DNA of 64,000 nt from Dehalococcoidia bacterium (GCA_029941115.1 JAPYRK010000003.1:1-64000), one strand, 5' to 3'. Counted from the stretch's first letter, positions 17,579 to 26,638 are shown. The notes: generated by a model not told the origin, from the letters alone. Program-made: numbers and translations.

Positions 17579-18616
17579 TTAAGGTAAACCAAGACCTGGT
17601 CCAAGTGGCAACAGTACTCTTCCGTCAGTAATCGGTGGCAATGCAAACCCCGCAGCAAACTCTCCCTGTATCCATGGAACCTCTATCCAAGTGGCCATCG
17701 GAGCAGCGAATGCCCACTGGATGGAAGAGTATAGTGATGGCCCAATTCTGAAATTGTGAGGAGAGAGAGCGGTATTATAGAGCTCAGTCAACCCGTTAAT
17801 TCGTTTAGCTGCAGTCAGCCCACCTATTTTAGTAATTTCTGGTTGCAAATATGTAACTACATCTGCTGCCAGTAGGCGATGGAAGTCCTCAAGCGTATAT
17901 TCGTTTTCTCCTGCAGCAATCGCCAGCCCAGTTTGCTGAGCAATTTTTTTCATTCCGGCATGATCTCTCATAGGTCTGATCGGCTCTTCAAACCAAGTGA
18001 TACCTCGGGAGGCCATATCTAGTCCGATAGCCTTGGCCTCCTGCAAGTTGAAATGCCCATTGACATCGACCATGATATCCAATTCGTCGCCGAAGGTATC
18101 CCTTAAGATATGTACGTATTTGGATTCCACTTCGTGTAATTTGATAGCAGTGATTCCATTATCTATCGCTCTCTGGGTTTCGGACACTACGACATCGACA
18201 TCTCTCAGCGGAGGCAGGCTGGCATATGCTCGTATTGACTGGTGGACTGGGCCTCCAAACAGTTGTACGACGGGGACGTTTAGTTGTTTTCCCAAGAGGT
18301 CCCATAAAGCAATGTCGACACCTGAAAGTCCCATTAGGAAAATACCGTGATCAGCGTATCTGTATCCGTAGTCCCATAGATCAAACCAGTGTTTTTCGAT
18401 AGTCCCTGATTCTTTGCCAAGTAGCTTTGGCGTAATGAGATTATCGATGGTACTTGATATCGGTAGAGCCCCTCTACCATATACATCTCGATCAGGAATA
18501 CCCCACCAAGCTTCGCCAATACCCGTTGTGCCGTCACTTGCTTCAATTGTGACAAGTACTTGAGTCATGGGATTGCTAGACTCGACCGTAACTTCAATGT
18601 TTTCGATGGTGGTCAT
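17579..18616 (-). CDS. Mandelate racemase/muconate lactonizing (enolase superfamily) enzyme
   Basis: A 345-residue enolase-superfamily enzyme: capping domain, then a modified TIM barrel. Metal ligands are visible as the D of MVDVNGH, the E of WFEEP and the E of AAGENE. The base that is usually KxK appears as KLH (ITAIKLHEVE). The Asp of the D-H dyad appears as E in LQPEITKIGG, and its His lies in LSPHNF. Members dehydrate acid sugars or epimerise or lactonise acids. The altered KxK makes the exact reaction uncertain. The start has AGGGG. It is 3 bp downstream of the epoxide-hydrolase-like gene, so they are co-transcribed. Confidence 0.88.
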   Translation of the reverse strand: MTTIENIEVTVESSNPMTQVLVTIEASDGTTGIGEAWWGIPDRDVYGRGALPISSTIDNLITPKLLGKESGTIEKHWFDLWDYGYRYADHGIFLMGLSGVDIALWDLLGKQLNVPVVQLFGGPVHQSIRAYASLPPLRDVDVVVSETQRAIDNGITAIKLHEVESKYVHILRDTFGDELDIMVDVNGHFNLQEAKAIGLDMASRGITWFEEPIRPMRDHAGMKKIAQQTGLAIAAGENEYTLEDFHRLLAADVVTYLQPEITKIGGLTAAKRINGLTELYNTALSPHNFRIGPSLYSSIQWAFAAPMATWIEVPWIQGEFAAGFALPPITDGRVLLPLGPGLGLP

Positions 18617-18619
18617 AAG

Positions 18620-19834
18620 CTACCCCTGCTTTCTTAAGTGTTCTAGAATTAAATTTGCCACTGCCATAGGCTGCTCTTGTTGAACCCAATGGCCAGCATT
18701 TGGAATAAAAGTGGTTCCGTGAAAGTCACTGCAGGCTTGCGACTCCATCAGATTAAGACTTCCCGGTCTCTGAAAAGACCCCCAGTCATTCTCTCCAGCG
18801 ATAAAAATAGTGGGTACGTCTATCGTTATTCCAGCGAAAGATTGCATGATTTTTTGATTGGGACGATATGATCCGGACCGATACCAATTTAATCCACCCT
18901 GAAATCCGGTACGTCCATACTCGGTTGCATAAATATTTAACTCCTCGTCAGTTAGCCACGCACAGGAGTTAATCTGATTCTGACTTGGGGCTTCTAGCGC
19001 CACGGTTTCGGCCATTGTGGCGTCGAAATCCATAATGTAGTAAGTCGGCATCTTTGCCGCTTCTTCAGCCGACCAGTCTCTGAGTGGTGAGGGGTTATTT
19101 TGTTTCCAGTCAGCACTTTTGTGGTGATAATACGATCGAAGAAACATATGTAGACCTTGTGGCGCTTCGAGCATGTCTCGATTTGCCTGTTCAGTCGTGT
19201 AATATTGTTGGTAATGTTTCCTAGGCCTTTCCAACTTAGCCATTGCAGAGTGGATATCATAATCAGTAGTGAATTTTTGGACAGCATCTGGTCCTGATGC
19301 ACCAATCGAGTCTGTTGCGGTTATTTTTTTTGGGTTAGCAGAAGAATTTTGAGCTTTTCCTCGTGATCTTGGCATGCCAGCAAAAGGAGCGCTCATGAGC
19401 ACAAGTGATCGAAACTTGTCGGGGCGAATGCTCGCTGACCAGCCAGCGACCGGTGAGCCGAAATCGTGTCCAACAACGGCACTGACATAATCTTTCCCTA
19501 AGGAATCAATCAATTCAACGCAATCAGCTACAAGATTTAACATTGAAAAAGGCTCAAGTGGGTCCTCATACCGGTCACTCCATCCAGTTGTTTGTCCGTA
19601 TCCACGCATATCAGGAGCAACAACATGGAATCCGGCTTCTGCAAGCGGATGGAACAATTTACGCCAACTGTAAGCAATTTCTGGGAAGCCATGTAGCAGT
19701 AATATTGTGGGATTTTCAGGATTTTCATATCCTGACTCGAGCACATGCATATCTAACCCATTAACTCCAGTTATGATTTGCGATCGGACCGCACATTCCA
19801 TATCGGCCGACCAAAATGTGGTTTCCATTTTCAT
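18620..19834 (-). CDS. Alpha/beta hydrolase, epoxide hydrolase-like
   Basis: A 404-residue alpha/beta hydrolase. LLLHGFPEIAYSWRK carries the HGxP oxyanion motif. VVGHDFGSPVAGW gives an Asp nucleophile as in epoxide hydrolases and haloalkane dehalogenases, and NAGHWVQQEQP holds the catalytic His. The GGLNWYRSGSYRP cap segment, with a tyrosine in the usual place, favours epoxide hydrolase. It would open an epoxide to a diol. The protein is longer than the usual 300-330, with an insert around residues 155-200. It sits between a hotdog gene (33-bp gap) and the enolase-superfamily gene in one leftward operon. Confidence 0.88.
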   Translation of the reverse strand: MKMETTFWSADMECAVRSQIITGVNGLDMHVLESGYENPENPTILLLHGFPEIAYSWRKLFHPLAEAGFHVVAPDMRGYGQTTGWSDRYEDPLEPFSMLNLVADCVELIDSLGKDYVSAVVGHDFGSPVAGWSASIRPDKFRSLVLMSAPFAGMPRSRGKAQNSSANPKKITATDSIGASGPDAVQKFTTDYDIHSAMAKLERPRKHYQQYYTTEQANRDMLEAPQGLHMFLRSYYHHKSADWKQNNPSPLRDWSAEEAAKMPTYYIMDFDATMAETVALEAPSQNQINSCAWLTDEELNIYATEYGRTGFQGGLNWYRSGSYRPNQKIMQSFAGITIDVPTIFIAGENDWGSFQRPGSLNLMESQACSDFHGTTFIPNAGHWVQQEQPMAVANLILEHLRKQG

Positions 19835-19867
19835 CTAATTTCCCCTAAATTCGTGTGTTTGAAGGAT

Positions 19868-20632
19868 TTATTTTTTTGCCAACTCGTAAACACTGAAATG
19901 TTCTACTGTGGCTATCTTTCGTCCGGAATCTGATCTGATTTCAGTGAGGAGCTCAAGGAGTTTGTTGCCATTTCGTTCAGAAAAGCTCGTGATGAGGCCC
20001 CGAGTGACTGAAGCCTCTCCGGCAAATAGAGGGGAATGGTGCCAGATTTTTCCTTGATAATGAATCGTTGTTGATAATCCAAAATACTCATATATCAGAT
20101 AGATTGGGTTGCCCCACTGACTGATTGGCACAACCTGTTTCCCATTTATTTCAATGGGAAAACCAGTAACAGCGGTAATTTCTGAAAACGTGGAAGGGTC
20201 ATGTTCCCGAGTGATTTCCATCATTTCGCCAACTAAACCAAGGCTTCCGAGAGGCTCTTTTAATTGCGCTTGAACTTTTCCACTCGGGAGCTGAGGAGGA
20301 TCTACAGTCTGAGTAAACGAGCCCGAGCACCGAGAGTCATTCGGGTTATCTCCATATAAGTTGAACGTTCGTTCCTTTTCATTAAGTTCAATGGTTACGT
20401 TTTCATTGCTGTAAACAGGCTTCCGGAATTTCAGCTGGACATAACCGGTCTCCAGCCAGTTAATATCTTGGTCTATTAGTCCGCTACAAACATGCTCATA
20501 CAAGGCAATTCCAGGAACAAAACCACCCTGAAATCCTAGCGACTTGGCTTTCTCATCATCGTGTATTCCGTTAGGGCTGATGTTTCGGGGAGTGGTTTCC
20601 CAGCTTATTGATTTCAAATGCGGTGTATTCAT
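19868..20632 (-). CDS. MaoC/hotdog-like protein
   Basis: A 254-residue protein with a hotdog-like N-terminal part: EKAKSLGFQGGFVPGIALYEHV, followed by GYVQLKFRKPVYSNENVTIELN, the strand pattern of MaoC-like dehydratases and thioesterases. The second half (VTRGLITSFSERNGNKLLELLTEIRSDSGRKIATVEH) looks like another degenerate hotdog. It is in the same style as the gene at 2039. A role on CoA thioesters is likely; the specific reaction is not readable. The ribosome site is weak. It is the first gene of the leftward operon with epoxide hydrolase and enolase-superfamily enzyme. Confidence 0.6.
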   Translation of the reverse strand: MNTPHLKSISWETTPRNISPNGIHDDEKAKSLGFQGGFVPGIALYEHVCSGLIDQDINWLETGYVQLKFRKPVYSNENVTIELNEKERTFNLYGDNPNDSRCSGSFTQTVDPPQLPSGKVQAQLKEPLGSLGLVGEMMEITREHDPSTFSEITAVTGFPIEINGKQVVPISQWGNPIYLIYEYFGLSTTIHYQGKIWHHSPLFAGEASVTRGLITSFSERNGNKLLELLTEIRSDSGRKIATVEHFSVYELAKK

Positions 20633-20999
20633 TTGGTTATCTTACTTGTTTCTGACTTTTCTCACTAGTTTATTAAAAGAGCGTCCTCTCTCTTAAAGAA
20701 TTTAGAGTGACTGAAGAAATAGCCACTGACACTCTCTGCTTTTGCGCGCTATTTACAGGTGTCTAATGCCAACTTTAGGGCACCGCTCATTATCAGTTGC
20801 TGTTAAATTTCACTGATTTTTTACTGCTATCCATGCTTGGCGATATTGGCATTGATAGTCAATATTATCTGGCGTCCATTTGTCTGAATCTTTGACCCAA
20901 AACATTAGACATAGTTATGGAAGTCATATACTGAACTCTTACCTATACTGACTCAGTTAACGAGCATTACAATCAGACACGGCTGATAAGGAGATAGAA
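20633..20999. other. 367-bp intergenic region between divergent genes
   Basis: This is the longest gene-free stretch in the window. It separates the leftward hotdog gene from the rightward F420-type monooxygenase. I see no tRNA, no repeat array and no convincing small gene in it. The right end holds a possible promoter (20905-20932) and an AAGGAG ribosome site for the gene at 21000. Confidence 0.6.
20905..20932 (+). promoter_or_regulatory. Possible sigma-70-type promoter
   Basis: TTAGAC at 20905-20910 and TATACT at 20927-20932 are separated by 16 nt, about 68 bp upstream of the monooxygenase start at 21000. A second TATACT occurs at 20944-20949 without a matching -35. This is a consensus-based guess; no operator is visible. 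Confidence 0.35.
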
Positions 21000-21929
21000 A
21001 TGAAGATCGGAATATTTACTGGAGCGCTTGCTACTGGTCTTACCTTGGGAGAGCAAGTACGTGAGGTTATCACTGCGGAGGAGTTAGGTTTCGATAGTTA
21101 CTGGATGGCCCAGACCGGTGAGACTGACGTTCTCACAACTTTAGCGCTTGCAGGCCGAGACACTAATGAAATTGAACTTGGAACTGGTGTAATTCCTACG
21201 TATACCAGGCATCCCAACGTTCTGGCACAACAGGCTGTCACGGTGAACGCGGCCACTAATGGTCGTCTTCTTCTTGGTATTGGCCCGTCTCATAAACCTA
21301 ATACCGAGGGACTTGGTTTGAAATATGACCGACCGGCACTGCACATAAGGGAATATGTTCAGATTCTTCGAGCTTTGACAACAGATGGGAAGGTTAGCTT
21401 TGAAGGCGAGTATTACACCAGCGTGACTGCGGGGTTCCAGCTTGCAGGGTCCACTCCCTTTCCGATTCTAGTTTCTGCGCTAGCTCCGCGAATGCTTCAC
21501 ACAGCAGGTGCAATCGCTGATGGCACCGTGACGTGGATGGCCGGACTTACTGCGCTGCGAAGTTATCTTGTCCCAGCAATTCAAGATGCTGCATCTAAAG
21601 CTGGTCGCCCGAGCCCAAGAATAGTCGCAGGTGTGCCGGTCGCTGTCGTCGATGATGAACAAGCGGGTAGAGAGGCCGCCGGACAGCAATTTGAAGTCTA
21701 CGGAAGGCTTGAAAATTATCGACGAATTCTGGACCGAGGTGAGGCCGAGGGACCGGCTGAAATAGCGATAACAGGATCCGAGAAAGATGTCGCGCTGCAG
21801 TTGGATGAATATTCGGCGGCAGGCGTGACAGATTTGGTGGCGATGCCTTATTCCGTCGGGTCGAACCCAAGCAAATCGATAGAGCGAACTTGGGATTTGC
21901 TGGCTGATATTGCAAAATCCAGTAGTTAG
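21000..21929 (+). CDS. F420-dependent luciferase-like oxidoreductase
   Basis: A 309-residue luciferase-like TIM barrel of the F420-dependent subgroup. It begins MKIGIFTGALATGLTLGEQVREV and has LGFDSYWMAQTGETDVLTTLALAGRDT and GTGVIPTYTRHPNVLAQQAVTVNAAT, followed by LLLGIGPSHKP. This is the pattern of the mycobacterial and actinobacterial F420 LLM families (TIGR03564-like). It likely moves a hydride between F420 and an organic substrate. The ATG follows AAGGAG at ideal spacing. It ends 11 bp before the convergent uvrC. Confidence 0.9.
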   Translation: MKIGIFTGALATGLTLGEQVREVITAEELGFDSYWMAQTGETDVLTTLALAGRDTNEIELGTGVIPTYTRHPNVLAQQAVTVNAATNGRLLLGIGPSHKPNTEGLGLKYDRPALHIREYVQILRALTTDGKVSFEGEYYTSVTAGFQLAGSTPFPILVSALAPRMLHTAGAIADGTVTWMAGLTALRSYLVPAIQDAASKAGRPSPRIVAGVPVAVVDDEQAGREAAGQQFEVYGRLENYRRILDRGEAEGPAEIAITGSEKDVALQLDEYSAAGVTDLVAMPYSVGSNPSKSIERTWDLLADIAKSSS

Positions 21930-21940
21930 TCAAACTGAAT

Positions 21941-23809
21941 TCAAATTGATTGTTTAATCAGTCTAGCCAACTTTTCAGTGAATCCAATGGTCGCTGCGAT
22001 GTCCTCAACGGTAGCTTCTTTGATCGTTTTTACGTTACCGAATTTACGAAGTAAGGCTTTTTTACGTTTCGGACCGACGCCTGGGACGGTGTCAAGGACT
22101 GATTTTATTGAATTCTTTCGCCGTAGCCGACGGTGATAGGTGATCGCGAAACGATGAGCTTCGTCACGAATTCTTTGCACTAAATATAAGGCCTCTGAAT
22201 TTCGAGGTAGTAAAATGGGTTCAGAGAAATCTTTTACAAAAAGTTCTTCTTCTCGTTTTGCTAATCCACATATGGGAATCTCAGCTCGCCCAAGATCGCG
22301 TAGTACATCGATAGCTACGGATAGTTGACCCTTCCCACCATCGATTATCACTAAATCAGGAATTTCATCCCATGCGGATGGAGCCTTGTTAGTGCCAGTT
22401 TCCTTTGCCAAGGTTGTGGACGGATTGTCATCTTGTTTGAGATGTTTGAATCGCCTGTTGAGTACCTCCCGCATCGAGGCAAAATCATCCTGTCCAACCA
22501 CTGTTTTGATTTTGAAGCGACGATATTCATTGGTGGCTGGTTGTCCATTTTTAAATACCACCATCGAAGCAACCGTATCGACTCCTTGATTGGTCGAAAT
22601 GTCATAACATTCAATGCGATTCGGCACTTCAGCAAGCCCCAATTGTTGTTGAATCATCGTGAGTGCTTTGCTGGTTTTGTCCTCATTGGCAATCCACTGA
22701 GCATGGTACATATGAAGAGATTCCCACGCATTTTTTTCCGTTAACTTAACGAGAGATTTCTTTTCACCGCGTTCAGGGATGAGGATACGTACCTGATATG
22801 TGCGTCTAGCGCTCAACATTATCTCGATTTGTTCTTTTTCATCGGTATCAACATTGAGTAGGATGCGTTTCGGGATGTATGTCGCTGACTCATAATATTG
22901 ACTGAGAAATGCACTCATAATATGAGTATCACTGTTGCCTTTGGTGCCGTCGATGATAAAGGAATCCGTGTCGGCTACCGATAAACCTCTGATAAAGAAT
23001 GCCTGAATGCACGCTTCATCAGAATCTCGAGCAAGAGCGAAGACATCTGCATCCATTGATTGGGTCAGGGTGGTCTTTTTATTGTCGACCACGTTTTTAA
23101 TTGATTGAAGTTGATCTCGAAGATTCGCCGCTCGCTCGAAGTCCAGTTGATCTGATGCTTTGAGCATTTCATCCTCAACGTGTTGTTTGACTTGGTCTGA
23201 CTTCCCCTCAAGAAACAGAATAGTATTTTGAATAACATCTTCGTATTCTTTTGGCGAACAGTAGGACGTGCAGGGTGCTATGCAGCGTTTAATGAAATAA
23301 TCTAGGCAGGGTCTGGGATCTGTGCCGGTAATCTCCTTTGAGCACGAACGCCATGGGAATAGCTTTTTACTTACATCTAAGGCCTGTCTAACAGACCCCG
23401 CCGACGCATACGGACCAAAATATTTAGCTTCATCGTCATCAACTTTGCGAGCGATTTGAACTCTTGGCCAAGGTGATTGCGTATCGATTTTTAAATACGG
23501 ATAATGTTTGTCATCCTTCAAGCGAACATTGTAGTGAGGACGATGCTTTTTGATCAGAGTAGCTTCTAGGTTGAGCGCCTCAGCCTCACTTCTAGTCACA
23601 ATATGTTCTAATCGAACAACATCCGCCGCCAAGGCACGGACTTTCGGTTCTAGTGATCGCCCAGATCCGAAGTATGACCTCACTCTTGTTTGCAATTGGT
23701 TTGCTTTTCCAATGTATATGATTGTGTCTTTATCATTGTGCATGATGTACACGCCAGGCGATTTAGGTAAAGCACGAACTTGATGCATGATCTGATTTGT
23801 CGGCGTCAT
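21941..23809 (-). CDS. uvrC: Excinuclease ABC subunit C
   Basis: The 622-residue UvrC nuclease of nucleotide excision repair, which cuts damaged DNA on both sides of the lesion after UvrA and UvrB load it. Domains in order are the GIY-YIG nuclease (about residues 14-92, PGVYIMHNDKDTIIYIGKA), a Cys-rich region (PCLDYFIKRCIAPC), the UVR UvrB-binding motif (about 200-235), the RNase-H-like endonuclease (ECYDISTNQG, DLVIIDGGKGQL) and the C-terminal helix-hairpin-helix (VPGVGPKRKKALLRKFG). The length is normal. It is flanked by unrelated genes and has a weak ribosome site. Confidence 0.97.
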   Translation of the reverse strand: MTPTNQIMHQVRALPKSPGVYIMHNDKDTIIYIGKANQLQTRVRSYFGSGRSLEPKVRALAADVVRLEHIVTRSEAEALNLEATLIKKHRPHYNVRLKDDKHYPYLKIDTQSPWPRVQIARKVDDDEAKYFGPYASAGSVRQALDVSKKLFPWRSCSKEITGTDPRPCLDYFIKRCIAPCTSYCSPKEYEDVIQNTILFLEGKSDQVKQHVEDEMLKASDQLDFERAANLRDQLQSIKNVVDNKKTTLTQSMDADVFALARDSDEACIQAFFIRGLSVADTDSFIIDGTKGNSDTHIMSAFLSQYYESATYIPKRILLNVDTDEKEQIEIMLSARRTYQVRILIPERGEKKSLVKLTEKNAWESLHMYHAQWIANEDKTSKALTMIQQQLGLAEVPNRIECYDISTNQGVDTVASMVVFKNGQPATNEYRRFKIKTVVGQDDFASMREVLNRRFKHLKQDDNPSTTLAKETGTNKAPSAWDEIPDLVIIDGGKGQLSVAIDVLRDLGRAEIPICGLAKREEELFVKDFSEPILLPRNSEALYLVQRIRDEAHRFAITYHRRLRRKNSIKSVLDTVPGVGPKRKKALLRKFGNVKTIKEATVEDIAATIGFTEKLARLIKQSI

Positions 23810-23847
23810 ACTAGAATTCTAGTGCTCATCGAATGAAAGGTAACAGT

Positions 23848-24753
23848 ATGAAGATAGGTTTTATTGGTTTAGGTAATATGGGGCGCCACATGGCAAGGCA
23901 TATCATTCAAGCAGGCTACGAAGTAATTGTGCATGATCTTGATGAACTAGCGGCTGAGGAACATCTGGAGCTGGGTGCCGAATGGGCTGTTAATCCAGCT
24001 GAGTTAGCTGAACAGTCACAATTAATCTTTACTTCTTTACCCGGACCAAAGGAAGTTGAGACAGTTGCCTTTGGCGAGAAAGGTTTGGCTGAGGGTATCA
24101 AACCGGATACAACGTACGTGGATTTATCAACTAATTCGCCAGCCGTATCTAAAAAACTGCATCAGGACTTTGAAAGATTGTCGGTAGAGATGTTAGATGC
24201 TCCTGTGAGCGGAGGCACGATCGGAGCAAAAGATGGAACTTTAGCAGTATTGGTTGGTGGTAGCCCTGAGAAATTCGAGTTAGTTAAGGATGTGTTGGCG
24301 ACATTCGGGGATCCTAGTCGAGTTCTCCATCTAGGACCTATCGGGTCAGGAAATATAGCGAAGTTATCTCATAATTTGGTTTCGATTACGAGTGGTATGG
24401 TGCTGGCTGAGGCTATGAGTCTTGGAGTCAAAGCGGGAGTAAACCCTGCTGCATTGCTTGAGGCGATACAAGGTGGAGCTTTTGGGCGAGGAGGTGCAGT
24501 ACATTTTGCAGTTCCAAATATTGTACTTCCAGGGAAATTTGATGACGTGCAATTTGCTTTGGAGCTTGCCCGTAAGGATTTGAGACTTGCTTTGGACTTG
24601 GCACGAGATGTGGACGTTCCAGCACGTTTTTGTGCGGCAGCCGAACAGGAGGCAACTGAGGGGATTAATGCTGGGTATGGTAAATTAGATCAGACAGCTT
24701 CTTTTTTGGTACAAGAGCGGCGAACCGGTATCGAAGTGAGGCATTCCCAGTAG
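23848..24753 (+). CDS. 3-hydroxyisobutyrate dehydrogenase-like beta-hydroxyacid dehydrogenase
   Basis: A protein of 301 residues in the beta-hydroxyacid dehydrogenase family. The Rossmann motif MKIGFIGLGNMGRHMARHI, the substrate motif DAPVSGGTIGAKDGTLAVLVGG and the catalytic Lys in GSGNIAKLSHN are intact. It should oxidise a 3-hydroxy acid (3-hydroxyisobutyrate, tartronate semialdehyde or similar) with NAD(P). VHDLDE after the second strand favours NAD. I use the ATG at 23848 with AAAGGT upstream; the ATG at 23833 would translate the ribosome site. It precedes the ThDP lyase gene by 166 bp. Confidence 0.92.
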   Translation: MKIGFIGLGNMGRHMARHIIQAGYEVIVHDLDELAAEEHLELGAEWAVNPAELAEQSQLIFTSLPGPKEVETVAFGEKGLAEGIKPDTTYVDLSTNSPAVSKKLHQDFERLSVEMLDAPVSGGTIGAKDGTLAVLVGGSPEKFELVKDVLATFGDPSRVLHLGPIGSGNIAKLSHNLVSITSGMVLAEAMSLGVKAGVNPAALLEAIQGGAFGRGGAVHFAVPNIVLPGKFDDVQFALELARKDLRLALDLARDVDVPARFCAAAEQEATEGINAGYGKLDQTASFLVQERRTGIEVRHSQ

Positions 24754-24919
24754 CACCAACTCGTGAACTTTGATGGTAAACGTTCGTTTTCGCTCAAAAA
24801 ATAACTTTTGTGATTCAACCCCAAATACCAGTTACCATGTACCATCCACAAGCGGGTAAATCATGAATTTATCGTTGGACATTAATTGTTATTTTTTTCA
24901 TAAGAAAGGACCATGAATC

Positions 24920-26584
24920 ATGGGAGAGTTGACCGGAGAGCAAATTATAGCCAAGGCGCTTAAGACTCAGGGAGTTGAGCACGGATTTGGTGTAGTAGGA
25001 ATTCCTGTAGGAGGCATTGCTGGGGCAATGATGAAAGAAGGAATTAGTTACCATGGGATGCGGCACGAGATGCCTGCTGCCTATGCTGCACAGGCTGTTT
25101 CGTATCTTAGTGGGAACGTTGGAGTTGCTTTGGCAGTTTCGGGCCCTGGTGTACTGAATGCAGCGGGTGCTTATGCAAATGCCTGGTCAAATCGATGGCC
25201 TATGTTGCTTCTTGGAGGTTCATATGAGCGTTCTGGTCACATGCAAGGTTTTTTTCAGGAGACGGACCAACTTACCGCGTTGCGCCCTTACTCTAAGTTT
25301 GCTGAACGTGTTGAGGATCCTTACAGACTGCCAGTCTATATTGCAGAGGCGATAAAGAAAGCGACTCACGGTACCCCCGGACCTGCATATCTTGATCTCC
25401 CTGGTGATATTATTCAGAATTCCTTCGACGAAGACAAGGTTATCTGGGCACCGAAGGTACTTTCCCCAAGGAAGACACTATCTGATCCGACTGACGTTGA
25501 AGCCGCGATTACAGCTATTAAAACGGCAGAGCAGCCTTTAGTTATTTTTGGAAAAGGCGTGAATAATGCGGATGCTGCGGCTGAGATGCGAGAATTCGTG
25601 GAACGCACAGGTGTTCCGTACTTGGCAATGCCTATGGCCAAGGGAATTATCCCTGACGATCACCCACAGTCAGCTGCTGCAGCGAGATCATTCATACTCC
25701 AAAATGCTGATTTGGTAATTTTGGTTGGTGCCCGTTTGAATTGGATGTTGCACTTTGGTTTACCTCCAAGATTTAGAGAGGATGTGCGTGTCATTCAATT
25801 GGATTTCAATCCAGAAGAGATTGGCGTTAATGTAGCGACCGAGGTTGCACTAATTGGAGATGCCAAACTTACTCTAGGACAAATGATTGATGTATTAGAT
25901 AGGGACCCGTGGCAATTTCCACAAGACTCTGAATGGCTCAATGAGGTCGGAGTGAAAGTTCGCGAGAATTTGGAGACGGTTGAAGGAATGAAGCAGGAGG
26001 AGAGCTCTCCGCTCGGATATTATAGAGCGTTACGTTCTATTGATGAACGTTTGCCGGACGATATTGTATTCGTTTCTGAGGGTGCGAGTACTATGGATAT
26101 TTCGAGAACGGTCGTTAATCAAATGCAACCTCGTACGAGGTTAGACGCCTCATCGTACGGGTCGATGGGACTTGGACATGGGTTTGCAATCGCAGCAGCA
26201 GTTCAATCCGGCAAGCGTGTGATTTGTTTGCAAGGCGACGCGGCGTTTGGCTTTGCTGGAACTGAGTGTGAAGTTGCTGTGAGACATAATCTGCCTATTA
26301 CTTGGATTGTCTTTAATAATGGCGGTATTGGTGGAAACGATCCTGAGAATTATGTGGGAGCCGAGTCTGGCTACTTGCCTCCAGGGGCTATGAGCTTTGC
26401 TGCTCGATATGACATTATGATGGAGGGCCTAGGCGGGAAGGGATTCAATGCAAATAACTCTGAAGAGTTAGATGCATGTATTGATGAAGCACTCAAATTA
26501 GATGGCCCGTCCTTGATAAATGTCCCACTTGCACCTGATGCTAAGAAGAAGCCACAAAAGTTTGCGTGGCTGACACGAACGTAG
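24920..26584 (+). CDS. ThDP-dependent 2-hydroxyacyl-CoA lyase / oxalyl-CoA decarboxylase family enzyme
   Basis: A 554-residue thiamine-diphosphate enzyme. The catalytic Glu is E50 in GMRHEMPAAY. The CoA-branch signature MPMAKGIIPDDHPQSAAAARSF with LVGARLNWMLHFG is intact, and the ThDP/Mg motif runs GDAAFGFAGTECEV to NNGG (about residues 439-467). The GFFQETDQLTALRPYSKFAERV segment and the C-terminal KFAWLTRT are closer to 2-hydroxyacyl-CoA lyase than to oxalyl-CoA decarboxylase. The former cleaves 2-hydroxyacyl-CoA to an aldehyde and formyl-CoA; the latter decarboxylates oxalyl-CoA. Either would link to the CoA-transferases in the window. AAAGGA lies about 10 nt upstream of the ATG. Confidence 0.9.
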   Translation: MGELTGEQIIAKALKTQGVEHGFGVVGIPVGGIAGAMMKEGISYHGMRHEMPAAYAAQAVSYLSGNVGVALAVSGPGVLNAAGAYANAWSNRWPMLLLGGSYERSGHMQGFFQETDQLTALRPYSKFAERVEDPYRLPVYIAEAIKKATHGTPGPAYLDLPGDIIQNSFDEDKVIWAPKVLSPRKTLSDPTDVEAAITAIKTAEQPLVIFGKGVNNADAAAEMREFVERTGVPYLAMPMAKGIIPDDHPQSAAAARSFILQNADLVILVGARLNWMLHFGLPPRFREDVRVIQLDFNPEEIGVNVATEVALIGDAKLTLGQMIDVLDRDPWQFPQDSEWLNEVGVKVRENLETVEGMKQEESSPLGYYRALRSIDERLPDDIVFVSEGASTMDISRTVVNQMQPRTRLDASSYGSMGLGHGFAIAAAVQSGKRVICLQGDAAFGFAGTECEVAVRHNLPITWIVFNNGGIGGNDPENYVGAESGYLPPGAMSFAARYDIMMEGLGGKGFNANNSEELDACIDEALKLDGPSLINVPLAPDAKKKPQKFAWLTRT

Positions 26585-26605
26585 AAATAAATTGTGATTG
26601 AGCAG

Positions 26606-26638
26606 AAAAGGCCGCCGTAGATTCTACGGCGGCCTTTT
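26606..26638 (+). terminator. Strong rho-independent terminator
   Basis: A GC-rich perfect inverted repeat (about 15-bp arms, AAAAGGCCGCCGTAGA and its complement) follows the ThDP lyase stop by 21 bp and ends in TTTT. The flanking A and T runs make it potentially active in both directions. It is the clearest terminator in the window. Confidence 0.85.

Noticed and set aside
24920..26584. A complete oxalate-degrading pathway (formyl-CoA transferase plus oxalyl-CoA decarboxylase plus OFA antiporter)
   Set aside because: The ThDP enzyme looks more like 2-hydroxyacyl-CoA lyase, the CoA-transferases are not adjacent, and the MFS family match is too broad.
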